Assembly (NCBI RefSeq): GCF_000012845.1
Contig: NC_009615.1
Coordinates: 3,908,501-3,972,500, forward strand
Direction of reading: 5' to 3'
Source: Parabacteroides distasonis ATCC 8503
Lineage (GTDB): Bacteria > Bacteroidota > Bacteroidia > Bacteroidales > Tannerellaceae
Length of the DNA stretch: 64,000 nucleotides
The notes beneath the pieces were generated by a model, which was not told where the DNA came from, made no database searches, and was given only the letters and a program-made list of their open reading frames with translations. Numbering within the stretch: position 1 is the stretch's first letter; the number at the start of each line of letters is the position of its first letter. Below, piece after piece: positions 62,112-64,000 of the stretch. A program made the translations under genes and the position numbers.

Positions 62112-64000
62112 TTAAAAACTTACGTTTACTCCAAAGGTGAAGGTGCGGGATAACGGATAGATGCCGCGGTCCACACCCATATCTAGGTTACGGTAGTCAC
62201 TGGAGTAACTTTGCAATCCCACTTCCGGATCGATACCGTCGTATCCTGTGATCGTGAATAAGTTGGTTGCTTGCGCATAGATATACAAGCTATTGAACTT
62301 AATCTTGGATAGGATGGACTGAGGTACGGAATAACCGATTTTCATGTTCTTTAAGCGAACGAAAGAAGCGTCTTGCACATAGTAAGACGAGGGCCGGATG
62401 TTATTGTTCGGATCGTCCATGGTGACACGGGGTATGTCCGTATTCGTGTTGGTTGGTGTCCATGCATTAACGACACGGCTGTTTTTGTTGTATTGCGATT
62501 GATTGTAGAAATCACCCACATAACGGGTCAAGTCGTATACATCGTTTCCGAACATTCCCTGAAAGAATAGACTGAGGTCAAAATTATGGAAGTTGACTCC
62601 TAATGTAAGGCCTGCTGTGACATCGGGGAGCGGGTTACCGATATAGTCACGGTCGTTACCGTCTATTACGCCATCTCCGTTTACGTCTACGAACTTGATA
62701 TCACCCGGTTTTGCGTTAGGTTGGAGTAGTTCGCCTTTATTATTGGTATATGATTTGATCTCCGCCTCGCTCTGGAATAAACCGTCTTCTTTATAAGCGT
62801 AGAAAGAGCCGATTGGTTGACCGATGGCGGAACGAGAAACCTCTTGATCGAAGTTGAGGGAGTGAATCACACTGGTAGGCAGTCCGATATAGGAGACATC
62901 ACCGTCTAATTCCGTCATCTTGTTCTTGATAGCGGACATATTGAAGGCGACATTGAACCCGAAATCTTTATTGATGCTCTTATTGTAGCTGACCTCAGCT
63001 TCGAAACCCCGGTTACGCATTTTCCCGACATTGTCCCATACCGTTTGGTTTGTACCCCCCACGGTACCGATCAAGGGACGCTCCCATAATAAGTCCTTGG
63101 TATCTTTGTTAAACCAATCCAGCACAACGGTTAGGCTGTTATCTAGGAAGCCTAGATCCAGCCCGACATTAGTTTGCGTGGTGGTCTCCCATTTCAAGTT
63201 TGCGTTACCGTAACGGGTTTGGGTGTATCCGGTTGTCACGGAACTTTGGCTACCGTCGATCGGATAGTTGGAGTGGTTCGGATTACTCATGTAAGAATCG
63301 ATCGTGGAATAAGCCGGGATATCAGAGTTGCCGTTTTGTCCCCAACCTATGCGGACTTTCATGTTGCTGATAGCCGGAATATCATAAAACGGTTCGCTAC
63401 TGATACGCCAGCCTGCGGAGACAGCCGGGAAATTACCCCATTTATTGTTACCAAGTTTAGAAGATCCGTCACGTCGGAACGTGGCTGCGAATAAGTAGCG
63501 GTTGTCGAAATTATAATCAATTTTACCGAAATAAGACATCATCTTGGAAGTAAAGGCAGAACCTGCGTTCTTCTGGGAGCCACTATCGCCCGCATCGAGG
63601 AAATGGAAGTTATCGTCATCCGAGGCAAAGCCTTCACGGGAGGCGGAGAAGTATTCCTCTTGATAACGGTTTGTCTCGATACCTAATAAGGCTCCGATCG
63701 TATGTTTATCGAATGTCCGTAAATAGTTTAACGTGTTCGTGAATACCCAATTGAAGTTCCAACGGTTTTGCGTGCTCAACGTACTCAAGGGTTGCTGGGT
63801 GTTCAATTCGTTGTATTTGGCCTTGAAGCTTCGTTTATACAGGTTTTTATAATCCGCTCCGAAGTTGGTCTTGAAATAAAGTCCCTCTAGGATATTCAGT
63901 TCGGCGAATAGATTACCGAATAGACGGGTGGTACGATCTTTATTATCCTTATTACGGTATAATTCGCCTAACGGGTTGGAGATGTCGGCGATCGGGTTGC
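62112..64000 (-). CDS. SusC/RagA-family TonB-linked outer-membrane protein, partial (5' end off the right edge)
   Basis: The frame is open from the right edge down to the stop at 62112, about 629 residues of the C-terminal barrel. Characteristic segments are NPLGELYRN, YLRTFDKHTIGALLGIE, YLFAATFRRDGSSKLG then NNKWGNFPAVSAGW, NVGLDLGFLDNSLTVVLDWF, PGDIKFVDVNGDGVIDGNDR, and DPEVGLQSYSSDYRNLD before the final barrel strand RTFTFGVNVSF. It imports the ligand captured by the SusD-like partner using TonB energy. The signal peptide, carboxypeptidase-like and plug domains lie beyond the window. Confidence 0.95.
   Translation of the reverse strand, partial: NPIADISNPLGELYRNKDNKDRTTRLFGNLFAELNILEGLYFKTNFGADYKNLYKRSFKAKYNELNTQQPLSTLSTQNRWNFNWVFTNTLNYLRTFDKHTIGALLGIETNRYQEEYFSASREGFASDDDNFHFLDAGDSGSQKNAGSAFTSKMMSYFGKIDYNFDNRYLFAATFRRDGSSKLGNNKWGNFPAVSAGWRISSEPFYDIPAISNMKVRIGWGQNGNSDIPAYSTIDSYMSNPNHSNYPIDGSQSSVTTGYTQTRYGNANLKWETTTQTNVGLDLGFLDNSLTVVLDWFNKDTKDLLWERPLIGTVGGTNQTVWDNVGKMRNRGFEAEVSYNKSINKDFGFNVAFNMSAIKNKMTELDGDVSYIGLPTSVIHSLNFDQEVSRSAIGQPIGSFYAYKEDGLFQSEAEIKSYTNNKGELLQPNAKPGDIKFVDVNGDGVIDGNDRDYIGNPLPDVTAGLTLGVNFHNFDLSLFFQGMFGNDVYDLTRYVGDFYNQSQYNKNSRVVNAWTPTNTNTDIPRVTMDDPNNNIRPSSYYVQDASFVRLKNMKIGYSVPQSILSKIKFNSLYIYAQATNLFTITGYDGIDPEVGLQSYSSDYRNLDMGVDRGIYPLSRTFTFGVNVSF

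Overview
The window looks like a chromosomal segment of a gut Bacteroidales, most likely a Parabacteroides (inferred from gene families, not from a marker gene). Supporting signs are Bacteroidetes-type promoters (TTTG, then TAnnTTTG), a UpxY-type antiterminator, SusC/SusD, fimbrillin-family lipoproteins, DUF3575/DUF3868, a Bacteroidales tyrosine DNA invertase and a DUF3408/MobC/relaxase module. No rRNA or tRNA gene was recognised.

Region 1 (1-19.9 kb, all minus strand) is a complete capsular or exopolysaccharide operon. In transcription order it holds upxY, a WecA/MraY-like initiating transferase, Wza, the Wzc tyrosine kinase, a CpsB-type phosphatase, a UDP-sugar dehydrogenase, a GT4, the Wzx flippase, an acyltransferase, GT8, GT4, GT2, GT4, a Wzy-like polymerase, GT2, GT4 and GT2, with manC running off the left edge. 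Upstream of upxY (20.05-20.61 kb) lie two tandem invertible promoter cassettes. Each is bounded by its own exact 18-bp inverted repeat, and in this assembly each carries a promoter pointing away from the operon, so the capsule is predicted OFF as drawn. A tyrosine DNA invertase gene adjoins them.

Region 2 (20.6-37.9 kb) is a composite accessory island. It starts with a GC-rich mobilisation operon (DUF3408, MobC, relaxase, a coiled-coil membrane protein) that ends in the invertase gene. An AT-rich restriction-modification cargo follows: an XRE regulator, an M.RsrI-like methyltransferase, a close R.EcoRI homologue, an M.EcoRI-like methyltransferase and an AlbA/Schlafen-type protein. Next come an IS982-family element with a 5-bp target duplication inside a decayed IS66, and then a second GC-rich module (two HTH proteins, a DUF3876-like protein, a conserved small protein, a sigma-like protein, a KilA-N protein and an IntDOT-like tyrosine recombinase). 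The striking part is the R-M operon: one EcoRI-type endonuclease flanked by two unrelated methyltransferase families that both serve GAATTC systems.

Region 3 (38-64 kb) is ordinary chromosome with local decay. It carries TrpB2, two tandem outer-membrane barrel paralogues, aspartate-semialdehyde dehydrogenase, a lamin-tail-domain secreted protein, a small membrane-protein gene with an in-frame stop next to a 34-residue microprotein, a clostripain-like lipoprotein, a truncated DUF3575/DUF3868 fimbrial operon, an AAA ATPase remnant, a DJ-1/PfpI protein, a nitroreductase, a DUF5119/fimbrillin operon with an AraC regulator, a GHL10 glycosidase, uvrA and a SusD/SusC pair cut by the right edge.
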